DNA of 64,000 nucleotides from Panagrolaimus kolymaensis (lineage: Eukaryota; Nematoda; Chromadorea; Rhabditida; Panagrolaimidae). The stretch covers positions 682,001 through 746,000 of the forward strand of contig JAJQJQ010000021.1 in the NCBI GenBank assembly GCA_028622995.1, read 5' to 3'. Below, piece after piece: positions 47,848 through 60,700 of this stretch (positions are counted from its first letter, which is position 1; each line of letters begins with the position of its first letter). The translations under genes were made by a program, and so were the position numbers. Below the pieces are notes generated by a model. It saw only the letters and a list, made by a program, of their open reading frames with translations, did no database searches and was not told the origin of the DNA.

Positions 47848-48294
47848 GTCATTCGGAAATGTAAGCATCATTGTTTAAAAAATCTATAAAAGTCACTTTT
47901 TAAAATCAAAAAACATGTTTTTCATTTTTTCATATCCGTTCTTCGATAAACATTACAAAAATTAATGTTCATAATAATTTGCACAAGCTTTATAAAAAAG
48001 AAGCAATGTTATTTGTTTGATTAGCTGCAAATTTGTACTTCCTATTTATATGTTTCCATAACAATGTTGTTGTTAGACAATATTAACCATTATGACCAAC
48101 TTTAATATAATCATCAAAAAAGCAAAAGATGAAACATGTATTATTAAAAGACAATCATAAAATGGTAAGAAAATATTCAAACTTTTACAGTAACGTTCGT
48201 AAAATAAAAGAATACATAGAAACAAATTTATAGACAAAAAACAAAATTACGATAACAAAATCAAAAATAAAGAACAACACATTGTAAATCAGAA

Positions 48295-49389
48295 TTATTC
48301 ATTCTTCCTCTTCTTTGCAGCAGGTTTTTCAAAAACAGGTCGCATTCCAGCAGCATTTTTTGATACAAATTTTTGATTTAATTGATTTTCAGAAGCCCAA
48401 ACACCTTGATGATCAGTCGTATCTTCAGCAGTTAAGTGCGTCCATTTAGTACGGTTAGCTTTTCCAAAATTTTTGACCTGAAAGAAAAAAGTTAAAAAAA
48501 ACTCTTAAGAACAAAACTACAAACATACCTGCATGATTTTAGGTAAAATAGTTTTATCAATATCATCTTCAGCAGTAGCTTCAGCATAATTACGTTTGAA
48601 AATTTCATCATCTTCATCCAAAAAGAAAGCACCTCGATGATAATACTTTTGTAAGAACTTGTATTTTCCTTTATCTTGCTTATTTGTAATGAATTTAGGA
48701 TTAGCTGATCGGTAAGCCTCTCGTTCTTCTTCAGTCATGTTATGAACCTTTTCAATTTCGTCCAATTCTTTAGCTCGAGCTTCTCTTTCATCTCGATTTC
48801 TTTTTAGTCGTTTGATTTCCCGTACTTTCCAAACTTCATAACCAAGTTCGTCACTTTCGTCATCAGTAATTACAGAAGCTAAATCAATACTTTCTTCTTT
48901 CTTTCGCTTTTCTGCTTCAAATTCTTTGAGTTTCATATCTTCAATCATTGCAACAGTTTGTTGTTTTCTTTCAACTTTTCTTTTTTGTTCTTCTAAAGTT
49001 ATTCTGGCAAGCTCTTCTTCTTCCTTTTTTGCATCTGTTAAAGTCACTCGATCGTTCATCTTCACGAAGATTGGTTTCAGCATGATTTCTTCTTCACTTT
49101 CCTCCTCGCTTGATTCTTCGGAGTCTTCTTCATTCATCACCATTTCTTCTTTTTCACGCTGAAAATAAAAATGGCGGATTCGATCTCGACGTCGTTCCAT
49201 AGCATCGTCGTCATCTTCATTTTCTGCTTCCTTTTCAGCTGGAACATCTTCATCTAAAGCGCGTCTTTCACAAGCTCGTCGTCTTCTTCTTTTCAGCGTT
49301 TCTTCATCATCAGAATCTGTCCATGGAGCAGCATCATCTTGTAGTTTTCCGCCAGTAAATTTGTTGTAAGTTTCATCAGATGACGACAT
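48295..49389 (-). CDS. mfap-1: MFAP1 homologue, spliceosomal B-complex protein, 2 exons, 347 aa
   Basis: Exons 49389-48529 and 48477-48295 join in phase 0 to a TAA. The protein is highly charged. It has an acidic N-terminal region with PWTDSDDEE and [10 protein letters not shown], an acidic Ser/Glu stretch ([20 protein letters not shown]), a long Glu/Lys helical part, and then the MFAP1 block ([59 protein letters not shown]). The C-terminus, [20 protein letters not shown], ends [19 protein letters not shown]. From family knowledge it is a nuclear component of the activated spliceosome that joins tri-snRNP factors. At 347 aa it is shorter than the human protein (about 440), mainly in the N-terminal half. 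The start follows a splice acceptor by 16 bases. Confidence 0.95.
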
Positions 49390-49404
49390 TGCGGTGAATA
49401 GTAC

Positions 49405-49407
49405 CTG
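49405..49407 (-). promoter_or_regulatory. 3' splice acceptor 16 bases before the MFAP1 start codon
   Basis: The minus strand reads CCTTTTTCAG and then 15 bases to the ATG at 49389. The distance is typical of spliced-leader addition in nematodes. It supports MSSSDET as the start rather than the open frame that continues upstream to 49455. Confidence 0.6.
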
Positions 49408-51751
49408 AAAAAGGTTTTCGTTAATATACATATAAAAACGTTGTAAATTGCACAAAAATTTGAAAGCACGTCAATTTTTATTTCATCATTGCATTCAGAA
49501 ACGAATACTCCGATGAAAGTCGAGAAAATCATGGTTTAAAAAATATGTTAGAAGCTAAAAAAAGCGTTTATGAAATAATGTTTCCATGAATGCGTAAGCA
49601 AAAATAAACTAAATTATTCGCTAATTATTAATTTATAAAATCAAGAAGTTAGTCGGAAAAAAAAGGGAAATGAACAAACACGAAAGAATGATTGACGAAT
49701 GCTGGAAATAAACAAAATAACGGAATTTTGGCAAACTGCGTTTCAAGATTCGCATATGTTTTGAAAGTACAATGGCATGTATTAACAAAAAATATTGTAA
49801 GTAAAAAATAGTTTAATGCTTCCAATGTTTTGATTAAAACAATTTACTCAATCTTTTTTTCCACGCTTTTTTAAAACTATGGTGGACTTTCCTTTAACCA
49901 TTTTTTTTACTAATGATTTCTCCAACTTTTATACACAGGCTTTAATTTTATTTGCCTCTTTTCAAAATGACAGTTTTTTCTATTACCTTTTTTATAAATG
50001 AGCGATAAAAATGTTGAAAATGTTAAAAAGATATATCTTTTATCCTTTCGATCATCTGCTGAACTTATCGGGGATTTTTTTCACCGACTTTTAAGGAAAA
50101 TTTTCTAAATAAAAATATATTTTTACAGTTTTGAATGATTTTTTTACTGATTAATATATTACAGTTTTTTCGTCTCATAATTCTTTCGAGTAAATATGCT
50201 CGTTGCAAAGACAGTTTTTTTTGAATGCTTAAAAATTTATTATAGAAACAACTCAGCTCAAAACATATTTAAAAAAAAAACTAAAATATAAAGAAAAAGT
50301 AATAATAACAGAATAAACTAATTTGAAGACTAAAAGTATAAAAATAATTTCGAGCGAATTGTTGGTGAAAGATAAAAAAAGAAAAGATTTTAAAAAAATA
50401 TAATAAAATTCTGATTAATAAAATACGAAAAAAAGAAATTCAGTTTAAAAAATAAAAGATTTGAGAAAAGAGTTTTGTTTCTCTTTTTTTCTAGTGTTTT
50501 TGCAGCGTTGGTTTGTTGATTTTTTACACAAATTTCAGGGGCGTGAAATTGTGTAAAATTATTGATTATTGATTGGTTGAAGATTGTTTTTGGTATTTTG
50601 GTATTTATGAATGGAGTTTAAATGGTCCGCAGTTTTGATTTAATATAATAAAAAATACAATATCCACCATTTTGAGCAGCAAAAATAATAAAATTGATGG
50701 ATGGTAAATTCTTTTTTGAGGTCATTGCATTTTTTTACCATAAAAAAAATTTGTTGGTCGTTGTTGTAAGAATCACACTTATCAAAATTTGGATGGGAGT
50801 TGAGCAGCAAATAAATAATAAACTTTGATAAATGTGAATAAATATTTTTTAAAGTTTTGTTTGTATAAATAATTGAAATATGATGTTATTATAAAAAGCA
50901 GTTTTTATGTGATCCAAGCATTTTGTAAATAAAAATGATGGTAAATTTTGAGCAGCAATATACAAAAGCTTGAAACAAAAAAAATTTCGTTATGTAGTTT
51001 AATTTGACCATAAATAAATAAATCATTATCCATTTCAGTTGAGCAGCAAAAATATTTTAATGAATAATAAAAATTACAGCCAAAATTGAAAAACCAATTA
51101 TTTTCAAAACTTTTTGGTTTTTTTTCTTCGACGACAACAGTTTTTTTTAATCAAATAAATTCCATTATCATAAAATCACTTTTAGACATAATATTTTTAA
51201 GTTGAAAAATAAAGATTTTGAATCATTGAGCAGCAGTTTTTTGATTCAAAAATAAAAATATTAATAAAAATTTCCATAAATCTATATATAGTTTGTGGTT
51301 TCAAATAAATCCATTTTTTTCTTGTTTAGTTTTTTGGTTTTTTGATTCAACATATGGTCTTTTGGTGTTTTTTTTTGGTTATAGGATAAATGAGAGACAA
51401 GATAAGACAAAAATATATACAAATAAAATAAAAAAATATAAATCTATGTTTCGTGGGATAAGTTTAAAGAAAAATCAGTTTAAAAATGCGACAGCTTTTA
51501 AAAAGAAAAAGCGTCGTTCCTTGCCTACAGTTAATAAAAAGAAAAACTAACATCTAAAAAGACCTAACTAAATTCTAAATAGAGATAAAAAAAATCTAAA
51601 TATTACAATAAAAAAAATCGTTTTAAGACATTTTCGAAATAAATAATTTTCGAAATAAAAATATTGGAGAGTTTAATAATATCAAATTATAATTAATTAA
51701 TTAATTTTAGAGAAAAAGATTTTGATATCTCAATTTTACTCAGTTTTTTAT
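49408..51751. other. Intergenic/3' UTR region between titin-like gene and MFAP1
   Basis: About 2.3 kb. CAGTTT is sparse (for example 49971, 50126, 50163, 50213). The part nearest the titin-like stop codon holds the TTGCTGCTCA repeats and is likely its 3' UTR. The part near MFAP1 should hold that gene's promoter. No further gene is seen. Confidence 0.4.
50674..51236 (-). repeat. Five copies of TTGCTGCTCA in the presumed 3' UTR of the titin-like gene
   Basis: The plus strand carries GAGCAGCA at 50674, 50802, 50950, 51041 and 51228, each preceded by T and followed by an A/T run (the last reads GCAGCAG). Read in the sense of the gene this is TTGCTGCTCA, 520-1080 bases beyond the stop codon at 51752. 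Such conservation in DNA this AT-rich is unlikely by chance. Candidate roles are a miRNA or RNA-binding-protein site. Confidence 0.6.
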
Positions 51752-54700
51752 TTAATGTTTCTTGGTTGGTTTTGAGTGAAATAATTGATGGTGGATGGTT
51801 GGAGCATGGGGACTTCGAGGGCTTCGAAGTGCAGCAGTTGAACCTAAAAAACAAACAATATTGATATACTTCAGTTTTTTTTAAATAATTATTTACAATT
51901 TACACATACATTTAATAGACAGTGACAAAGGACGATTGCTGCTTTAACTGTGACAGTACATGATAATAATTTATGACATTGAAAACATGGACCAACACAA
52001 AAGCTATAAAATATAAATTTTTATTTAGTAAATTAAAAAAAAAGCGTTGGTCAGTTAAACAAAAAGGCAAAAGTGGGATCCAGTTTTATTTTTAAAAAAT
52101 ATTATTTTTTCACTCTAAATTTAAATTTTATAAAAAAAAGTGGTTTTAAGTTTAAAAATAAACCCAATTCTCAAGCGATGTAACGCGTGACTCAGTTTTA
52201 AAAAAAAGAAGATTTTATTCTAAAATTTATTCACTCTTATTACAACCACGTCTGCAGTTTTTTTTTCAAGTCGCTATTATGAAAGGGACGAAGATAGTTT
52301 CAAAAAAATTATCTAACATTATAATTTGTTTTTAAAAAAAGAACAGCAATATAATGCAGTTTTGATAATAAAAAAAAGTAAATATTTTGAACTCCAGTTT
52401 ATTTTTTCGTTTGTTTTTGCAATCATTAAAACAATTTTTTTATTGCCAAAAAATTTTAATCTTTTAAAAAAAATAAAAGTTTCACAAACAAATATTTTTT
52501 AAAGAAACCAGTTAGTTATTAAAATTAGAAATTAATTTTTATTCGGCTTTTGGAACCCATAATAAAAAAGGGTCATAGCCAAATTCTCTCCATGGCGCCA
52601 GTTTAAATTCAAACTCATGCGAGAAACTACAGTTTTCTTAAAAATTAAAAACTATTTTTTCGTAATGCAGTTTGTTTAAAAAATAAAAAACTTAAAATAA
52701 AAAAGTGCCTGGAAACAATTTATTGATAAAAAGCTTTAAAAAAAGTTGGCCAATACACATCCAACGTCAGTTTAATTTTTATATAATACATAAGCAAAAA
52801 TTTGTTATAAATGAATTTTTTTTTATTTTTGGTAAGAGAAAAGACACGTTCTTCCAATTCAAAAAATTATGCGGGTTAGCTTAAATTTAACCTCAACCAT
52901 TTACCACCAACCACAGTTTTCTGCTAAACCAAAAAATTTTGCTTCCAATTAGTGAAGAAATCAGTTTAATTTTTTAATAACATAAATGTTAGTAACATAC
53001 AAACAAACAAAAATTCCGATCTGAACAGTTTAATTTTCAAAAACATACCTTCTAAAAATATGATAGCTGTGGCTAAATCTTCACCATAATTATTTCGAAC
53101 GGTGCATAAATATTCTCCTAAATGTTTTTCTTCCACAGCCGAAACTTGAATTTTAGATGAATTTGAAGTTGAAATAATATTTATTCCATTTCCCGATTGA
53201 AGCCTCTTCGATTCGAGGAACCAACTTGGAATGGGTTGTGGCTCCCCATCAAATTCAGTTTCAAGTTCAACTTTTTGTCCTAATGTGCATTGAATGGAAA
53301 TGGGTAAACGAGTAAATTTAGGGAGTTTCTTTTCACTAAAAAAAAATATAAAAATAAAATTTGCATAATTTTTCCAAAAAATAAAATCAGATGCCAGTGA
53401 AATAAAAAACAAACCCATGAGAAATTTCTGAAACATTTAATTGAATACTTTCTTTGGTGGTTCCCGCATTATTTACAGCCATTAAAGAATATGTGCCTTC
53501 ATCAGAATTTTGTAAATCATGAATGCGTAAAATAAATTGATCTCCATCACAAATAGTTTCATGCCGAGAGTCAGGCAAAACTTGATGTAAATCATTTTTA
53601 ATCCAACTTATCACGGGTTCAGGTAATCCAGCAGCAGTAAATCGTATTTCTGCTACACCTCCAATTGCACCCGAAATTAATTTGGTGGTTGGTTTAACGA
53701 TGGGCTTTTCATCCTCATGAATTGATTTTAATTGTTCTAAAATTTATGCTGGTTACATATCAATCCAGTTTAAGTTTGATTTTTTTTGAAAAATATTAAC
53801 AGTTTAATTTTAAAAAATTATTAAAAATGTTTCTAAAAAATAATAAAAAGGGTTTTTGGTTATAAAAAGGTAAACATCAACGCCAGTTTTATTTATTTAT
53901 ATTTTTTGTAAAAGTATTCCCTGTTTGAAATGTTCCTTACAGTCTTATTATTTTTTACTATAAAAAGCTTAACTATTTTCAAGAATATTAAAATGTTTTT
54001 TTTTATTGCTAAAGTTTACTGTGCCGTTTTTTTAAATTATTTTTTCTTAAAACAATTACATAAAATCTTTATGAAGGAGAAAATTTCCGCCGTTTTTTGT
54101 ACTATGCAGTTTTAATATTTATGTTTTTTAAAGATTGAAATAAAATGAAAAAAACATAAAATAATATCAAGTGTGTGATTCAAAAATAGAAACTAAGGAA
54201 TGCAGTTTTGATTTTTTTATCCATTAACAAACTACAAGCCAGTTTTTCAAACATCCTATTATCTCTGATTTACTAGAGTTCCAGAAAAATAAAATTCCAT
54301 ACTAAAGTTTTTTTGCGAGATAAAATCGTTACACCCAAATTATATGGCTTTAAAAAAAATTTTCTGGTATCACCGCTCCTCAGTTTTTATTTCTAAAATG
54401 TAAAAAAAATTTCAAAAAAAAAAATAATAGCTTTGTTTTCGCCAAAAATTTTTTTTATCTTTTTCATGCTTAGATTTCGATTGTTCAGAAATTAATTTTG
54501 ACCTGGACCTATTCATTACAGTTAAATTAATTTTATTTTATTTTCTTGGCGTAATTTGTTACCGCCCTCAAAACGTGTATTCAGTTAATTTGCATAAATA
54601 AAATATAAAATTAAATAATCTTAAAGATGAGTCCCTGATGGCAGTTCATAAAAGCTTTATAGTAAAGCAAAAAACTTTAACACAGTTTTAAAAAATAACT

Positions 54701-57700
54701 AAAAATATTTTTAGGTTGATCTACTTTAAAAATTAGCATATCTCAGTTTTATGTTTACCTTCTAAAAAAATATTAATTTCAAAAACTTAAACTAGATTAT
54801 TTTTTAATAAGTAGCAACAAGCTTATTTCTCACCTCACAAAAAACATGACAGTTTTAATTTAAAATTTTGAAAACAATAACAAAAAAGTTGGAATCTCAG
54901 AATGCTCAGCAGTTAAATTTACTTTTCCCATTCCCGATCGAGACAGTTTTTAAATGATAATAACATAGGTCGAGATGGGCTGGGGATCCCCATTCCCCTC
55001 CCTCCTCTCGAAAAAAAAATATAACGTAAAAATTTTTTTTCGATGTGGTAAGAATGAAAAAAAATTTTTTTCGAAAAAAAACAACGTATAATTAATTACC
55101 TTACCTTTTTTGACCCCTTCCTGCCCCTCCCTCGAAACCAGCCCTTTATCGAGGTATGTGATAATATCAAATTGAAATAAAATTCATAAACAATATCTTT
55201 TTTGGATTTACTTTTCCCTTACCCAGTGTAATCCAGTTTCATAAAAAAATGTTTTATTTTTACAAACAAATTTTAATTTCAATTCAGTTAATTCAAGAAT
55301 ATAAATATTGTTTTTAATTTATTTCAGTTTTTTCTTCTAAAATATTATATTTAAAAAAGACCTTTTAAAAAATTGTTTAATTTGTTTAACAGTTTTATTA
55401 TTCTAAAAATAACCAAAAAAAACTTTGCACATTGGTCAACAGTTTTTATTGATAATTCCTATTTCATTCATATCTGCCAGTTTAAAAAAAGCCCATAAAA
55501 AAATAAATACTTACCACTAATATGTAAATCAATATAGCATCGACTGACGCCATATTTATTTTCTGCGATGCAAACATATTCGCCCGAATCTTCTGGGAAT
55601 GCATTATTGAGGGTTAAAATAGCATCTTTTCCATTTCTTGAATATTTAAAACCAATGGAATCATGAATTTGAATTTTATTTTGAATCCATCGAATATTTA
55701 TTGGTTCAGTGCCTTCGATGATTTCAGCTTTAAGTTCAATCTTTTCATTTCCATCTGTGACAATTATTTTTAATTTTTGTTTGGGATTTAAGAATTTTGG
55801 TGGAAGTCCATCTTTCTCAAGAATATTTTCGGGTTTTTCTATTTCTAAATTCATTTGAGTTTGAGTATTTCCAGCTGAATTTTCTGCAACAAATGTATAT
55901 GTTCCAGCGTCGGCTGGAATTAGACTATCAAAATTAAGGGTTCCACATTCGCCATCATAAAACATGGAATATCGACTTTTGGGTTGAGGAATCAAAGTTA
56001 CACCATTTCGAAGCCATTGAATTTTGGGAGCTGGATATCCAGTGACCGAGCATTCCAGGGATAAACTTTCTCCAGCTTTAGCTTTCATTCGTCCAGGCAG
56101 AACCTCGATGAACGCGGGTTTAATGGATTCTCGACGCATACGTTTTTTAAGTTTATCTATCATTGAATTAGAATTATTAGTTTTTTCAATTTCTATTTCA
56201 GAAGTACAAATTTCCATTCCTTCTGAATTTGTAGCAGTGCAATTATAAAATCCTTGATCATAATTTGAAATATGATGAACTTCAATATAATAAAAATCTC
56301 CATCATTATATATTGAAAATTTATTTCCCGTTTCTAAAATCGTTCCATCTCGATCCCATTGAACTTGAGGAATTGGATTTCCACTCAACGCGGCTTTGAG
56401 GCGCAAAGATTTAAATTCTTCAATGGATTTTTTGGGTTTAGGTTTCACCAAAAATTTGGGGCGACAAATTTTTTTATTTCGATTTATTATAGCTTGTCGA
56501 ATTTCATCCAAAGTTGTTGTGGGTGTTGTTGTGGTTTCAGTTTTTTGTTTTCTTGGACTTTTGGGACTTCTAGGAGATGATGGAGAAGCCATGGGGGAAT
56601 TTGGTTGAGAACTTCCTCCACTTCCACTTCCATTTTCATCATTTTTATTTAATTTTGCGATAATTGCATCTTTAAGTGATTGGGGATCTTCTCCACCATG
56701 TCGATGCCCTCTTCCTTTTTTAGCTAATTTTCCTGCCACCGCAGCTGTATCGCCAGCTTTTAAATCCATATCTGCTAATCCAATAACGAAAGTCGGGGGA
56801 GCACCTTTCTTTTGAATTAGTGATTTAATTCGCTTTGGATCATTTGGAGAAAGGGGTCCATGATCTTGATTTTCATCGGTTGCTTTTCTTTTCGTTGAAG
56901 ATTTTGGAGATTGCATTGATAAAGGTTCAGAATAAATGAGAGATTGTGAAATAATTGGTTCATCCACTTCAATTTCATGAAACTTTTGTTCACCAATCAT
57001 AAGTTGAGCATTAGTTCGAACTATTCCATGAATATTTCTTGCTTCAACTGAATATCGACCAATGTGAATCATGGATGTTGATGGAATTGTAAGTATTGAA
57101 AGATTTGATGAAGGATTTGTAATCTGAAAAAAAAAATCTCGAATTTTTTAAACTTAAAACAGTTTAACAAAAAATATTTATTTTCAGCGTCCTTCTTTTG
57201 TACTCAGTTTAAAATTATATGTATTTTTTGGTGGAAGATAAAATTTCCAGCCACTTATGTATACTCCTGCCAGTTTAAATCTTTTATAATTATTTTTTTT
57301 TTGCTTTGGCAACAACGTTTTTTTCGAAGAAAAAAAAGAAGATATTGTATATCGTTTACAGTTTTCTAAAAAAACACTTAAACAAAATAGTGGAATGTTC
57401 AGGAAGTTGGAAATATTTTAAGAAAAAAAATTCTGAATCGTTTAATAAAACATAAAATTATAATCTTTGTCAAAATAAACTCAAGACAGTGATTTTTTTT
57501 TTATTGATTGTAAAGTGATGAAGCACCCCCGAAATTACGCTGCCGTCAGTTTTTTTAAATAAATTATTAACTTTGTTTTTTAGATTAAAGAAACCTATCC
57601 CAATATTCACAACGCATTTTATAACAAATATTGAAAATTTTTGACTTGATTCAGAGACGACAGTTTAAAACTTTTTATATATTTTAATTTTGCAATTAAA

Positions 57701-60700
57701 AAAAAGAATTTTCAAAATTGACGTTCTAAAAACATATTCATTCATAACTGGGGAAAATATCGAAATTTTTTATGGAATAGAAAATGATAATGCAGTTTAT
57801 TTTGACAAAACGAAAAACAGAATAATATTTTTATTATTATTAATGACTTGTTTTTATATTTCTCTTAAATTTCAATTAATTTCAGTTTGAAAAAAAAATG
57901 AATGCTAAAAGATCGACTTTCTAAAAATATTGTTTTTAATGTCGAAAATATTTGGAGTATTAATCTTACGCAGTTTTAAAACTTTTTAAGCTTTCTCCCG
58001 TTAGCTTTATGTTCCCAAAACACAGTTTTATTATTATATTTTGCAAAGGCTGCAAAAGTTTTTTGTTGAATGATTTTACTGTTTATCAAAATCATTCAAA
58101 CAAATAATGCATCGGCAGTTTTAATAGTTTACAAAATATTTATTTTTTAAATTAGCTTCTCTCGAGTTGCATCTCTAACGCCCAATAACGGTTTTTCGCC
58201 TCAGTTTTTTTTCTTTTTAAAAATTTATAATAATAACCAAAAAACATACCTTAAAATCATTTTTTCCTTCCACAATGGCTTTATCATTATGGAACCAAGT
58301 TAATTCGGGAATGGGTTCACCACCAACTTGAATTTGAATTTCCACTTTTTCACCTAATTTTGGAATCCATATATCTCTTAAACATTTAATAAATCTTGGT
58401 GGTCCAGCAGGTGCATCATGGCTGGTTGAATCTCCAACAAGTAAATAACATGAAGACATGGCTTTTCCTTTTTCATTTGTAGCCACGCATTGATAAGTTC
58501 CTTGTTGAATTTTAAATACTGCGTTAGCTCGAAGTTCCGCATCCTCCCCTTCTCGATATTCCATCCAAATTGAGGATTGCTTCATTTCATAAATTGGAAT
58601 GATTTTTCGAGAATCATCGATAAAAAACCATTGAAGCGTGGGTTCTGGATCTCCAGAGACTTTGCATTTGACAATTGCTGGATGACCCGAAGCAACTCCA
58701 TTATCCGTGAGTTCAGAAATGAACTTAGGCGGAACTGGGATAGTTTGAAGGGTGACTTGTTCTGAAAAAAGGAATTTGTTTTAGATTAAGAAAATGATTT
58801 CCTAATCAAATCCAGTTATTATTTTTTAAAGTTATTGTTTTTAAACAGGCCCGTTTTTTAGCGAGAAGGAAGAAGAAAAAAATCGTCCAGTTTTTTTTGA
58901 ATATTACTTTCAACCGTTAAATTAACTAGATAGTTTTAAAAGAAAAAAAGAAAAGAAAAATGTTTAATAGCATAAAGGCATACAATAAAAAATTATTTTA
59001 AAAAGTTTTATAAAACACAACAATAACAGTTTTTAATTTAAAAAATTTTAATTTACTTCACATAACAATACAGTTTTTTAATAATAAATATATTACACTT
59101 ATTAAGCATGAAACTATAAAAGCAACAGTTTTAGGAAGCTTTAATGACAAAAAAAAAACAGTCTAAAAATCGAAAAAAATCATTTCTTATTTTCGAATTA
59201 CCAAAAATAAAACATTTTTTGAATTTACCTTGAAAAGAAAAGAAAAAATTTAGTACAGTTTTATTTAAAGTAGAGACCTTCCTCCTGCAGTTTTTTTGTG
59301 GAAATATTTTGTTGAGAAACAAGAACCAAAAAAATTTAAAGTAAAAAATGAAGTATAAATTAAAACCATCACCATATTAACATGCAGTTTTATAATAACA
59401 AAAAAGCATTTATTTTTAAATTTGACAGTTTTGAAAAGTAAAAATCTAATATTTTCGTGAATTTTTTGAAGGCAATGGAGCCCAGTTATTTTAACAAAGT
59501 CTGTTTAAAATATAAATAGTGACATACTTTTTTGTATCACAAAAAACACTCATGGCGTCCAGTTTTTATTTAATGATTTAAACTTACTTTTTCTTTGTAC
59601 AACCAATTCAGTTTCAGTTTCAGCTGTTCCTTCACTATTTGTTGCAACACAAGTAAATTTGGCTGCAGATTTAGAGACCGCGCATTCAATTTCCATTACA
59701 CTTTCTCCATTTCCTGTGAGCCATGTTTTATATGAAGATTTATTCGAACGATTTATTTCTTTTCCATCTTTTAACCATTTCATTGAAGGATGTGGATTTC
59801 CTATGGCTTTAGCAATCATTTCAACTTTGGCCCCTTCATTCACTGTTATTTTAGGGGCGGGTTTTCGAGTAAATTTTGGTTTTTCTTTTTTTATTTCTTT
59901 TTCAGCCATTTGAGAGGCTGAACCTTCCTCCACAGAAGTGATAACGAGATGTTTATCCTCTCCTGTTTTAGTTGCGATAGTTAAAACGCATTCAGTTGAT
60001 TGAACGCCTAATTCATTTTCTGCGGTACACATATAAATTCCACCATCGGTTGCTTCACAATTGGAAATTATTAAAGTGCATAAACCATTTTCGTCATCAA
60101 AATTAATTTTAAGGCGACGATTACTATTATTTGTTTTAATTGGTTCATTATCTTTGATCCAAATAATTGAAGGCAAAGGGAATCCCTTGACTTTACATTT
60201 TAATGTTGCATTTTCATCCGCCAATACAGTTTGATCATAGAGGGTTTCAGAAAAAATTGGAGCTTGGGGTGTTTGTTCTGGAGTTGATGGTTCGGGCTCT
60301 GGTGGAGGAGATGGAAGTGGTGCTACAGTTTCACGTTCTTTTATTTTAAGTTGAGGTTGATCTGAAGAATAAAAAAAATATAAAAATTTTATCTAGCAAA
60401 ACAAAATCCAGTTTAAAAAATGGGAGACAAGCTTCTAAAAAACTTTTAATGCTGGTTTTTTTTGTTTTTATTTCCAAATAATAAGATCTTGCAAAAACTT
60501 GATTTTTGTGTACAGTTTATAAAAAAAAGGTTAAAAAATATATTTTCCAAACACAAATCCAGTTTAAAAATGAAAGACAATCTTAAAAAATTCTTTTTTT
60601 AATTTTTGCACGAGAAAAGTTTTTTTTTGTTTAAAATCAAAAATATGTATGCCTAGAAAATCAGCTTTCAAAGTATACCGTCCCCTTAATGGCTACACAG

